Assembly: GCF_018687755.1 (NCBI RefSeq)
Contig: NZ_CP061305.1
Location: 1,115,099 to 1,179,098, forward strand
DNA length: 64,000 nucleotides
Direction: 5' to 3'
From: Polynucleobacter sp. JS-Mosq-20-D10
Lineage (GTDB): Bacteria; Pseudomonadota; Gammaproteobacteria; Burkholderiales; Burkholderiaceae
Each line of letters opens with the position of its first letter. Within the stretch, counting starts at the first letter, position 1. The notes beneath the pieces were generated by a model. The model ran no database searches, was not told the origin of the DNA, and saw only the letters and a list, made by a program, of their open reading frames with translations. Made by a program: the position numbers and the translations under genes. This document shows, one piece after another, positions 25,046 to 33,031 of the stretch.

Positions 25046-26080
25046 ATGATTGACAGCTACCCTCTTCTGCGCCCCTGGCTTTTTTCCTTAGATCCAGAGC
25101 AAGCCCACAATATCACCCTAAGCAATCTTGATCGCGCAGAGCGCTGGGGTTTATTGCGCCACTTGAGTGATCAACCAGCTCCAGATCCACGGAAGTTGTG
25201 TGGCATTACCTTTCCAAACCCAGTTGGCCTTGCTGCTGGTCTTGATAAGGATGGCAAACATATTGATGCGTTAGGCACTCTAGGCTTTGGATTTTTAGAA
25301 ATTGGTACTGTTACCCCAAAACCGCAACTTGGCAATCCAAAGCCTCGCATGTTTCGTTTGCCGCAAGCCCAGGCCATCATTAATCGAATGGGGTTCAATA
25401 ATGATGGTGTTGATGCTTGCGTAAAGCGCGTTCGTAATTCAGCTTATTGGCAGAACGGCGGCATTATTGGCTTAAATATCGGTAAGAATGCGAGCACCCC
25501 AATCGAGAATGCCGCAAGTGATTATGTCACCGCCATGGAAGCAGTCTATGAGGTGGCTTCATACATCACCGTCAACATCTCATCGCCCAATACACAGAAT
25601 TTACGCGCTCTCCAAGGCGAAGATATGTTGCGCTCTTTGCTGCAATCACTGCATATTGCACGTGAAGCTTTGAGTGACCGATTTGGCGTACGCAAACCCC
25701 TCTTTTTAAAAATTGCACCAGACCTTGAGCAAAACGATATCAAACTCATCGCTGATCTCTTGGTGGAATTTAAGATTGATGCAATCATTGCTACCAATAC
25801 AACGATTGCTCGAGATGCTGTTCAAGGACTTGAATTTGGTCAAGAAGCTGGCGGCCTCTCTGGGGCACCTGTTCGTCACGCCTCCAACGAAGTAGTCAGG
25901 AGCCTCAAAGGATATTTAGCCGATACCATTCCGATTGTTGGTGTTGGCGGCATTATGTCTGGCAAAGATGCGCAAGAGAAGATCGCTGTCGGGGCTAGCC
26001 TAGTTCAAATTTACAGTGGATTGATTTATCGGGGTCCGAAGTTAATTTCTGAGTGCGCTGCAGCCCTAAAAGGTAATTAG
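25046..26080 (+). CDS. pyrD: Dihydroorotate dehydrogenase (quinone)
   Basis: Class 2, membrane-associated enzyme of pyrimidine synthesis, 344 residues. The N-terminal membrane-binding helices (SYPLLRPWLFSLDPEQAHNITL) are followed by the FMN barrel with NPVGLAAGLDKDGKHIDALGTLGFGFLEIGTVTP. The catalytic-serine segment is NISSPNTQNLRALQG, and phosphate-binding residues lie in GVGGIMSGKDAQEKIAVGASLVQIYSGLIYRGP. It starts 9 nt after bpt. Confidence 0.96.
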   Translation: MIDSYPLLRPWLFSLDPEQAHNITLSNLDRAERWGLLRHLSDQPAPDPRKLCGITFPNPVGLAAGLDKDGKHIDALGTLGFGFLEIGTVTPKPQLGNPKPRMFRLPQAQAIINRMGFNNDGVDACVKRVRNSAYWQNGGIIGLNIGKNASTPIENAASDYVTAMEAVYEVASYITVNISSPNTQNLRALQGEDMLRSLLQSLHIAREALSDRFGVRKPLFLKIAPDLEQNDIKLIADLLVEFKIDAIIATNTTIARDAVQGLEFGQEAGGLSGAPVRHASNEVVRSLKGYLADTIPIVGVGGIMSGKDAQEKIAVGASLVQIYSGLIYRGPKLISECAAALKGN

Positions 26081-26121
26081 GCTTAAATAATCGCTTTTTA
26101 GTGCCGCAGCGACATTTCATA

Positions 26122-26151
26122 TTGTGCAATTTGAGCAAAAATCGCTACAAT
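26122..26151 (+). promoter_or_regulatory. Promoter giving a probable leaderless iclR mRNA
   Basis: -35-like TTGTGC (26122-26127), 18-nt spacer, -10 TACAAT (26146-26151). Only 7 nt separate the -10 box from the ATG at 26159, so a normal start site falls at or next to the A of the ATG. No Shine-Dalgarno sequence is present. Confidence 0.5.
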
Positions 26152-26158
26152 TGACGGC

Positions 26159-26977
26159 ATGACATCGACTAAATCTGAAAAAGTTACAAAATCACCGGGA
26201 GAAGCTGGCAAAACAGCGATTCAGGTGATTGAACGCATGATGAACCTGCTCGACGCCCTTGCATCCCACGAAGAGTCCAGTAACCTTAAAAACCTTGCTG
26301 AAGAAACTGATTTACACCCGTCCACAGCGCACCGTATTCTCAATGACTTGGTAGCCTGCCGCTTGGTGGAGCGTGGCGATGGTGGCACCTATCGCCTTGG
26401 TCTGAAGTTACTTGAGCTGGGCAACCTTGTCAAAGCCCGTTTATCAGTCCGTGAGGCCGCCCAAGCGCCAATGCGGGCATTGCACAAGCTCACCGGTGAA
26501 ACCATCAACCTCTCGGTTCGCCAGGGTGATGAGATTGTCTATATTGACCGCGCTTATAGCGAACGCTCTGGCATGCAAGTGGTTCGCGCTATTGGTGGTC
26601 GCGCACCACTCCACCTGACATCTGTTGGCAAACTATTTCTGGCGAGCGATGACCCAAACCAAGTTCGCGCTTATGTTACACGTACTGGTTTAGCTGGCCA
26701 CACCAGAAATAGTATTACCGAATTAGGAAAATTAGATTCAGAACTTAATCAGGTTCGTAAGTTAGGTCATGCACGCGACAATGAGGAGCTAGAGTTAGGT
26801 GTCAGTTGCGTGGCAGCCGAAATTTATGATGACAGCGGTAAGTTGGTAGCAGGGCTCTCATTGAGCTCGCCTACAGATCGCATTCAGGCAGACTGGCTCA
26901 AGCTTTTACAGGATACCGCCCTACAAATTTCCAAGGGTATGGGTTACAAACCCAAGATCAGCGACCCTCATTCTTAA
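26159..26977 (+). CDS. IclR family transcriptional regulator
   Basis: A 272-residue regulator. After a basic, disordered N-terminus (about 20 residues), the winged HTH spans roughly residues 22-88 (IQVIERMMNLLDALASHEESSNLKNLAEETDLHPSTAHRILNDLVACRLVERG), and the IclR effector domain follows (LRLG-type YRLGLKLLELGNLV, RAIGGRAPLHLTSVGKLFLA, ELGVSCVAAEIYD). Target genes are not evident: it is alone between pyrD and the convergent PBP gene. The start lies 8 nt after a -10 box. Confidence 0.92.
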   Translation: MTSTKSEKVTKSPGEAGKTAIQVIERMMNLLDALASHEESSNLKNLAEETDLHPSTAHRILNDLVACRLVERGDGGTYRLGLKLLELGNLVKARLSVREAAQAPMRALHKLTGETINLSVRQGDEIVYIDRAYSERSGMQVVRAIGGRAPLHLTSVGKLFLASDDPNQVRAYVTRTGLAGHTRNSITELGKLDSELNQVRKLGHARDNEELELGVSCVAAEIYDDSGKLVAGLSLSSPTDRIQADWLKLLQDTALQISKGMGYKPKISDPHS

Positions 26978-27004
26978 GGTTTGATTTTCTTGCGAATGTA
27001 GCTC

Positions 27005-28045
27005 TTACATCAAGCGACGAATTGCCTGAGGTTCACCCAATGGCATGCGCTCATACCAATCACGCACTCTCACTGCATCAGCAAAACGCGATTGCGTTCC
27101 AACAGAATCCAAGAAAACCAGTAATAAGGGTGTGTTATTCACACGGGCCTGCATCACCAAGCACTTACCTGCTGCATTAATAAATCCTGTTTTTTGTAAG
27201 CCAATATTCATATCACCTGCACGTACCAAGCGATTAGTATTTAAGAACTTCTGTGGTCGCTTGGCAATCACCATGGTCAAATCTGGCCAGGTAGAAAAAT
27301 CACGAATCATCTTATATTGATAGGCAACACTCAACATACGTGCGAGATCTTCTGCCGACGCAACGTTTTCACTCATGAGGCCAGTAGGATCAGCAAAATG
27401 CGTATGTACCATCCCTATTTCTTTTGCTTTACGGTTCATAGCGTCAATAAATGCAGGAATACCGCCCGGATAATTTCGCCCAAGCGTGTAGGCTGCGCGA
27501 TTCTCAGAGGACATTAGCGCCAATAACAGCGCCTCTTCTCTAGTCAATACTGTTCCCCCAGCAAGGCGGGACGAACGATATATATTGACATCATCTGCAT
27601 TAATGACGATGGTTTCATCTAGGGGCAATTTAGAATCAAGTACCACCATCGCAGTCATGAGCTTCGTAATGGAAGCGATCGGCAAGCTAACCGAGGAGTT
27701 CTTTTCAAAATACACTTCCTTGGTATCTTGATTAACAACCATGGCTACGCTGGACTTCAAACTCAAATCGTCGTGTTGGCCACGTAAACCAAGTGCCGTT
27801 GCAAATGAGGGTCTTGCTGGGACAAGAGACTCGACTGGACGAGTAACAGTAGTCCTTACTGTTTTTGGCTTTTTAGAGGATTTAACTACCTTCTTGGACT
27901 CAGACCTTGCAGACGTCTTGGCTGCTGCTTTGGTGGACTTTGCACTTTGAGAATCTGAGTTAGCCGCCATTAGCGGAGAGGAGGTAGCCGCTCCAAGGGA
28001 TATTAGGCAAACGAGAGCAACGAGCCAAAAACGATTCAAATACAT
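27005..28045 (-). CDS. pbpG: D-alanyl-D-alanine endopeptidase (PBP7-type)
   Basis: A 346-residue low-molecular-weight penicillin-binding protein of the S11 family. A signal peptide (residues 1 to about 28) is followed by a Lys/Ser/Thr-rich linker (30-70). The three catalytic motifs are Ser125-x-x-Lys128 (PIASITKLMTAM), Ser180-Glu-Asn182 and Lys285-Thr-Gly287. It cleaves peptidoglycan cross-links in the periplasm. The length without a C-terminal DacA-type anchor domain favours PBP7 over PBP5. It is a single gene, convergent with iclR (27 nt). Confidence 0.9.
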   Translation of the reverse strand: MYLNRFWLVALVCLISLGAATSSPLMAANSDSQSAKSTKAAAKTSARSESKKVVKSSKKPKTVRTTVTRPVESLVPARPSFATALGLRGQHDDLSLKSSVAMVVNQDTKEVYFEKNSSVSLPIASITKLMTAMVVLDSKLPLDETIVINADDVNIYRSSRLAGGTVLTREEALLLALMSSENRAAYTLGRNYPGGIPAFIDAMNRKAKEIGMVHTHFADPTGLMSENVASAEDLARMLSVAYQYKMIRDFSTWPDLTMVIAKRPQKFLNTNRLVRAGDMNIGLQKTGFINAAGKCLVMQARVNNTPLLLVFLDSVGTQSRFADAVRVRDWYERMPLGEPQAIRRLM

Positions 28046-28164
28046 CCCAAATTGCCTTCCAAAACTTTTAACATACGGAATGATAAATAACTTTTACTGC
28101 TCAGCTGCAGTTTTTAGAAATAAAGGCAACAATAATGCTTCTATTTAGTGCACTGAACGGAAAC

Positions 28165-29052
28165 TTATTCTGCAATGGTAGCAACAGTACTTGTTTGACC
28201 TCGATTAACTAAAACAACTCCAGTCATCGTGAGCAATAAACCACATGCCATCATAAGGGTGAAGGGCTCATCAAATAATAACCATGCCATCGCCGCAGTG
28301 GTGGGCGGCGTTAAATACAGAAGACTCGTTACCTTGGTTGCAGCCCCCTTGCGAATCATCATAAAGAGTAAGCTGATAGAGCCTATCGAGAGCGGGAAAA
28401 TCGCCCATAGCAATGCCCCAATGACTGAGGCATTCCAAACCATAACGGCAGACTCAAAGTAATACATACAAATAAAGCAAAGTATGGCTGATACACCAAA
28501 CTGAATGGATGAGCCCGCCCGCAAGTCAAAGACTGGACAGAATTTCTTTTGATAGAGAGTGCCAAACGTAATTGAGAGTAAGGCGGCAAAGGCCAATACG
28601 TAACTCAGCAGAGGAATGTGGGCAAAGCCGATCTTTTCCGCCACAACTAAAGCTACCCCAGCAAATCCAAATCCCAAACCGATCCACTGGCGTCCCGTCA
28701 CTTTTTCAGATACCCAGGCAGCAAACCAAGCGGTCAAGATGGGCTGCAAGCCTACGATGATTGCTGCTAAGCCTGCAGTCATCCCCAGCCGGACTGCAAA
28801 CCAAACACCCAGTAGATAACCGAACTGGAGCAATATGCCAGCAACCGCTATATGCTTAAATTGAGACCAACTTGGCCAGCTGATTGTCCAGACAAGACTC
28901 AGGCATGCCATAGCCATTAATACGCCTGAAAAACGCCAGAATAAGAAGGTGGCAGGCTCTACATAAGGCATTGCCAAGCGCGCAATCACAAAGCCCGTAC
29001 TCCAAATCAATACAAATAAGGGGGCAATCAGGCTGTCAAGCTTCAATCTCAT
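28165..29052 (-). CDS. EamA/DMT family transporter
   Basis: A 295-residue protein with about ten membrane helices in two repeated halves, each with an EamA-type ending (first half LIVGLQPILTAWFAAWVSEKVTGRQWIGLGFGFAGVALV; second half LLYLTPPTTAAMAWLLFDEPFTLMMACGLLLTMTGVVLVNRG). Members export amino acids or other metabolites; the substrate cannot be predicted. It is alone on the minus strand, divergent from the phasin gene. Confidence 0.9.
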   Translation of the reverse strand: MRLKLDSLIAPLFVLIWSTGFVIARLAMPYVEPATFLFWRFSGVLMAMACLSLVWTISWPSWSQFKHIAVAGILLQFGYLLGVWFAVRLGMTAGLAAIIVGLQPILTAWFAAWVSEKVTGRQWIGLGFGFAGVALVVAEKIGFAHIPLLSYVLAFAALLSITFGTLYQKKFCPVFDLRAGSSIQFGVSAILCFICMYYFESAVMVWNASVIGALLWAIFPLSIGSISLLFMMIRKGAATKVTSLLYLTPPTTAAMAWLLFDEPFTLMMACGLLLTMTGVVLVNRGQTSTVATIAE

Positions 29053-29180
29053 GGATAACTTAGTGAAAGTGCGGAGTTTTAGTTAAGCTGTGATTTTAGG
29101 CTTATTTCTGAAGCCTCAGCCTAGATCTTGGGGGTGCTGCAACATAAATACTAAATACTGGTCTATGCAGCCAAAATGAA

Positions 29181-29208
29181 TTGACATTGTGCAGATATAG
29201 CTCATAGT
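29181..29208 (+). promoter_or_regulatory. Candidate sigma-70 promoter of the phasin gene
   Basis: Perfect TTGACA at 29181-29186, 16-nt spacer, CATAGT (4 of 6) at 29203-29208, in the 190-nt gap between the divergent EamA and phasin genes. The phasin ATG follows 37 nt later with AGGAAAGG as ribosome binding site. Confidence 0.5.
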
Positions 29209-29244
29209 AAGCAAAGCTATGAAATCATCAGGAAAGGTATTGCT

Positions 29245-29811
29245 ATGAAATTAACGCTCGAACAAATAGCAGCAGCACAAAAGGCCAACTTAGAAACTTT
29301 GAGCGGACTAACCGATCAAGCACTACAAAGTATAGAAAAGTTAATTGAGCTCAATATGCATATCGCCAAGCAAAGCCTGGGTGAAAGTATGAATAGTGCC
29401 AAGAAAGCACTTGAAGTTAAAGATATTCAGCAACTCCTTGCTCATCAGGCGGAAGCAGTCCAGCCCATGGCTGAAAAAATAATGGCTTATAGTCGCCATC
29501 TTTATGAATTAGCTCATGAGACTCAAGCGAGCTTTACCAAGTCCGCTGAAAAAGAATTTCATGTGGGTCAGAAAAAAATGAATGCCTTGGTAGAAGACTG
29601 GACCAAGAATACGCCGGCAGGCTCAGATGCCGCAATACATGCCATGAAACAAGCGATCACTTCTGCCGCCAATGTATTTGAAACCAGTCAGAAGACAGTT
29701 CAGCACGCAGTTGAAGTTGCTCAAACTAATATTAGCAATGCCGCAAGCGCAATTGAGAAGAACATCCGATCAACCGATAAAATAGCAAGTAAAAATAGTA
29801 ATCAGAAGTGA
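29245..29811 (+). CDS. phaP: Phasin family protein
   Basis: A 188-residue amphipathic, helix-rich protein of the phasin_2 type (MKLTLEQIAAAQKANLETLSGLTDQALQSIEKLIELNMHIAKQSLGES; later AMKQAITSAANVFETSQKTVQHAVEVAQTNI). Phasins coat polyhydroxyalkanoate granules and control their number and size, so the cell probably stores PHB. It has its own promoter and terminator and no pha neighbours in this window. Confidence 0.92.
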   Translation: MKLTLEQIAAAQKANLETLSGLTDQALQSIEKLIELNMHIAKQSLGESMNSAKKALEVKDIQQLLAHQAEAVQPMAEKIMAYSRHLYELAHETQASFTKSAEKEFHVGQKKMNALVEDWTKNTPAGSDAAIHAMKQAITSAANVFETSQKTVQHAVEVAQTNISNAASAIEKNIRSTDKIASKNSNQK

Positions 29812-29851
29812 TTGCCATGTAATTGCTACATCACTCTTATTGCAGAAATGT

Positions 29852-29882
29852 AAAAAAAGCCCCTATTTTTTGGGGCTTTTTT
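29852..29882. terminator. Bidirectional intrinsic terminator
   Basis: A7, stem GCCCC (29859-29863) / GGGGC (29872-29876), loop of mainly T, then T6. It separates the convergent phasin and lpdA genes and can act on both strands. Confidence 0.9.
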
Positions 29883-29902
29883 AGCAAGGCCAAGAGAATT
29901 TT

Positions 29903-31693
29903 TTAATGTGCCTTCTTCTTTACTGGCGGTAAATCAGTGCAGTGGCCAAGAGCAGCCTCTGCGGCTAATCCAACAGATTCTCCTAGGGTTGGATGTGGAT
30001 GAATCGTTTTGCCAATATCCACAGCATCAGCGCCCATCTCAATAGCAAGGCAAACTTCACCAATTAAATCGCCGGCATGCGTACCAACGATACCGCCACC
30101 AATAATGCGCTTACTTGTAGCGTCAAAAATAAGTTTGGTAAAGCCTTCATCTCGACCATTGGCAATCGCTCTACCACTAGCCGCCCAAGGAAATAAACCT
30201 TTTTCATAGGCTATTCCTTTGGCCTTGCACTGTTCTTCAGTCAGACCAGCCCAAGCTACTTCGGGGTCGGTGTATGCCACCGATGGAATTTGCTTAGCAT
30301 CAAAGTAGGATTTTTCACCAGCGGCAACCTCTGCAGCAACGTGACCCTCATGCACTGCTTTATGAGCAAGCATAGGTTGACCAACAATATCGCCAATCGC
30401 AAAGATATTGTTAACGTTGGTGCGCATTTGATTATCGACAGGAACAAAGCCACGCTCATCTACAACAACTCCAGCAGCCGATGCATCGATCTTCTTGCCA
30501 TTCGGCGTACGCCCAACAGCAACTAATACTAGGTCATAAGTCTGCGGCTCCTTGGGAGCGCCCTCACCTTCAAAGCTCACCACAATGCCGTCGGCCTTCA
30601 CTTCAGCTTTAGATGCGCGAGTCTTGAGCATGATGTTTTCAAAACGGCCAGTATTAAATTTCTCCCAGACCTTTTCTAAATCACGATCTGCACCTGCCAT
30701 GAGGCCATCCATCATTTCAGCAATATCAATACGGGAGCCTAGAGTGCTATAAACAGTGGCCATCTCCAAACCAATAATGCCACCACCGATCACCAACATG
30801 CGCTTTGGAATGCTCTTGAGCAACAAGGCGCCAGTACTATCTACGATACGAGGATCTTCTGGTAAGAATGGTAGTTTTACTGGCTGGCTTCCCGCTGCAA
30901 TGATCGCCTTCTGAAAGCGAACCACTTCTGTTTGCCCTGTTAAATCCTGACCATCCCCCTTGGTTAACTCAACTTCTACGTGATTTGCATCCAAGAATCG
31001 ACCTAATCCGCGTACTACAGTAACCTTGCGAGCTTTTGCCATTCCGGCCAAGCCACTAGTTAACTTCGCAATGACTGAATTTTTATAGCCGCGTAATTGA
31101 TCAATTTCAATCTTGGGAGCGCCATAGCTAATGCCATGCTTAGACATCGTTTTCACTTCATCCATCACTGCAGTTGTGTGAAGTAACGCTTTTGAAGGAA
31201 TGCAGCCCACGTTTAAACAAACACCACCTAAGGTTGAATAGCGCTCTATCAAAATAGTGCTCATACCCAAATCTGCACTTCGGAAAGCGGCACTATAGCC
31301 TCCTGGACCAGCGCCCAAGACTAGTACTTCGCACTCATGGTCAACCTTACCGCTGTATTGACCGGCAACAGGAGTGCTGATTAGGGGTGCTACTTGTGGA
31401 GAGGGTGTTGGAGCAGGTGCTGCTGCAGTCGATGTAACTTGAGGTGCAGTCGCCGCGCCTACTTCAATCTCAGCCACGACACTACCCTTGCTGACTTTGT
31501 CGCCCGCTTTGACGGAAATGCTCAGAATGGTTCCAGTTGCATCGGCTGGAATTTCCATCGTTGCTTTATCTGACTCTAGAACCAATAGTGGCTGCTCTTT
31601 TTCAATCACATCACCCACCTTGATGAGCACTTCTATCACTGGTATATCTGAATAATCACCAATATCGGGTACGAGAATAATTTGCTTAGTCAT
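29903..31693 (-). CDS. lpdA: Dihydrolipoyl dehydrogenase (PDH E3) with N-terminal lipoyl domain
   Basis: A 596-residue E3 subunit. Residues 1-80 are a lipoyl domain (lipoyl lysine about Lys43 in ESDKATMEI) joined by an Ala/Pro/Thr-rich linker to the flavoprotein. That part has the FAD motif VLGAGPGGYSAAFRSADLG, redox disulfide GGVCLNVGCIPSKALLH, NAD motif IGGGIIGLEMATVYSTLG and C-terminal active-site HPHPTLGESV. It reoxidises dihydrolipoamide of E2. E3 enzymes with their own lipoyl domain are known from Neisseria and Burkholderiales. It is the last gene of aceE-aceF-lpdA, 9 nt after aceF. Confidence 0.96.
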   Translation of the reverse strand: MTKQIILVPDIGDYSDIPVIEVLIKVGDVIEKEQPLLVLESDKATMEIPADATGTILSISVKAGDKVSKGSVVAEIEVGAATAPQVTSTAAAPAPTPSPQVAPLISTPVAGQYSGKVDHECEVLVLGAGPGGYSAAFRSADLGMSTILIERYSTLGGVCLNVGCIPSKALLHTTAVMDEVKTMSKHGISYGAPKIEIDQLRGYKNSVIAKLTSGLAGMAKARKVTVVRGLGRFLDANHVEVELTKGDGQDLTGQTEVVRFQKAIIAAGSQPVKLPFLPEDPRIVDSTGALLLKSIPKRMLVIGGGIIGLEMATVYSTLGSRIDIAEMMDGLMAGADRDLEKVWEKFNTGRFENIMLKTRASKAEVKADGIVVSFEGEGAPKEPQTYDLVLVAVGRTPNGKKIDASAAGVVVDERGFVPVDNQMRTNVNNIFAIGDIVGQPMLAHKAVHEGHVAAEVAAGEKSYFDAKQIPSVAYTDPEVAWAGLTEEQCKAKGIAYEKGLFPWAASGRAIANGRDEGFTKLIFDATSKRIIGGGIVGTHAGDLIGEVCLAIEMGADAVDIGKTIHPHPTLGESVGLAAEAALGHCTDLPPVKKKAH

Positions 31694-31702
31694 ATCTTCT
31701 CC

Positions 31703-33016
31703 TTACAGTGCTGCGCGACGAAAGTCAGACATCAACTGGGCGATATAGACATTAAAACGTGTAGCCAAAGCACCATCAATCACACGATGATCGGCGCTTA
31801 ATGACAATGGACAAATTAAGCGTGGCACAAATTGCTTACCATCCCAAACTGGCTTCATAGCAGCTTTACTTACACCCAAGATTGCCACCTCAGGCGCATT
31901 CACGATTGGTGAGAAATAAGTACCGCCAATGCCACCTAAGGAAGAGATAGTAAAACTAGCACCCTGCATTTGCTCGGGTTTCAGTTTTCCATCTCGCGCT
32001 AGCGCGGCTAACTCTGAAGTTTCACGAGCAAGCTCAAAGATACCTTTTTTATCTGCGTCGCGTATCACTGGAACCACTAAGCCATTTGGTGTATCTGCAG
32101 CAAAGGCAATATTGAAATACTTCTTCAGTACCAAGTCATCGCCGTCAATAGAGCTATTGAACTCAGGATACTTTTTGAGAGCAGCAACAGCAGCCTTCAT
32201 CAAGAAAGCCAGCATCGTGATTTTGAGACCCTGCTTTTCATTCTCTTTATTGGTGAGCACCCTAAATGCTTCGAGATCAGTAATATCCGCATCTTCGTGA
32301 TAGGTCACAGCAGGAATCATGACCCAGTTACGACCAAGGTTCGCAGCGGTCAACTTCTTAATACGATTTAATGGCTGACGCTCCGTCTCACCAAATTTAG
32401 AGAAATCAACTTTTGGCCAAGGAATTAGATTTAGGCCGCCTAAGCTTCCGCCAGATGCAGTCGATGCGCTGCCAGCGCCACCACTCATGGCAGCCTTAAC
32501 AAAAGCCTGTACGTCTTCTTGGGTAATTCTGCCTTTGGGACCAGAACCTTTAACTTGATGGACCATAACGCCGAGTTCACGAGCAAATTTACGGACCGAA
32601 GGACTTGCGTGACTAGCTGTTGGATCCGCTTCAACCGAGGCATTGCTAACAGGAGGTGGTGCTGGTGCACGCACAATTGGTGGCTCTACTTTTGGGGCTG
32701 GTGCCGTAGCAGGCTCAACTTTTGCTGGCGTTGCAGCGGCAGCAACTTGTGGAGTAGCTGGGGCTGGGGCTGCACCACTCTCTTCAAGCACCAGAACGAT
32801 AGCGCCCTCTGAAATAGAGTCACCCACTTTAACCTTAACCTCTTTCACAAGACCGGAGTGTGAAGAGGGAACGTCCATGGTCGCCTTGTCTGACTCCAGA
32901 ACAACAATAGACTGTTCTTTCTCAACACGATCACCGGCTTTTACCAATACCTCGATGACAGGCACATCTTTGTAATCCCCAATATCTGGGACTTTAATAT
33001 CAATTAGTTGGCTCAT
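31703..33016 (-). CDS. aceF: Dihydrolipoyllysine-residue acetyltransferase (PDH E2)
   Basis: A 437-residue E2 core. It has one lipoyl domain (lipoyl lysine about Lys44 in ESDKATMDV), an Ala/Pro-rich linker, a peripheral-subunit-binding domain (ASPSVRKFARELGVMVHQVKGSGPKGRITQEDV) and the catalytic acetyltransferase domain ending with the SADHRVIDGALATRF active-site motif. With only one lipoyl domain it is shorter than the three-domain E. coli protein; the extra lipoyl domain on E3 may compensate. It follows aceE by 15 nt. Confidence 0.96.
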   Translation of the reverse strand: MSQLIDIKVPDIGDYKDVPVIEVLVKAGDRVEKEQSIVVLESDKATMDVPSSHSGLVKEVKVKVGDSISEGAIVLVLEESGAAPAPATPQVAAAATPAKVEPATAPAPKVEPPIVRAPAPPPVSNASVEADPTASHASPSVRKFARELGVMVHQVKGSGPKGRITQEDVQAFVKAAMSGGAGSASTASGGSLGGLNLIPWPKVDFSKFGETERQPLNRIKKLTAANLGRNWVMIPAVTYHEDADITDLEAFRVLTNKENEKQGLKITMLAFLMKAAVAALKKYPEFNSSIDGDDLVLKKYFNIAFAADTPNGLVVPVIRDADKKGIFELARETSELAALARDGKLKPEQMQGASFTISSLGGIGGTYFSPIVNAPEVAILGVSKAAMKPVWDGKQFVPRLICPLSLSADHRVIDGALATRFNVYIAQLMSDFRRAAL

Positions 33017-33031
33017 AGTATCCGTCTCTTA

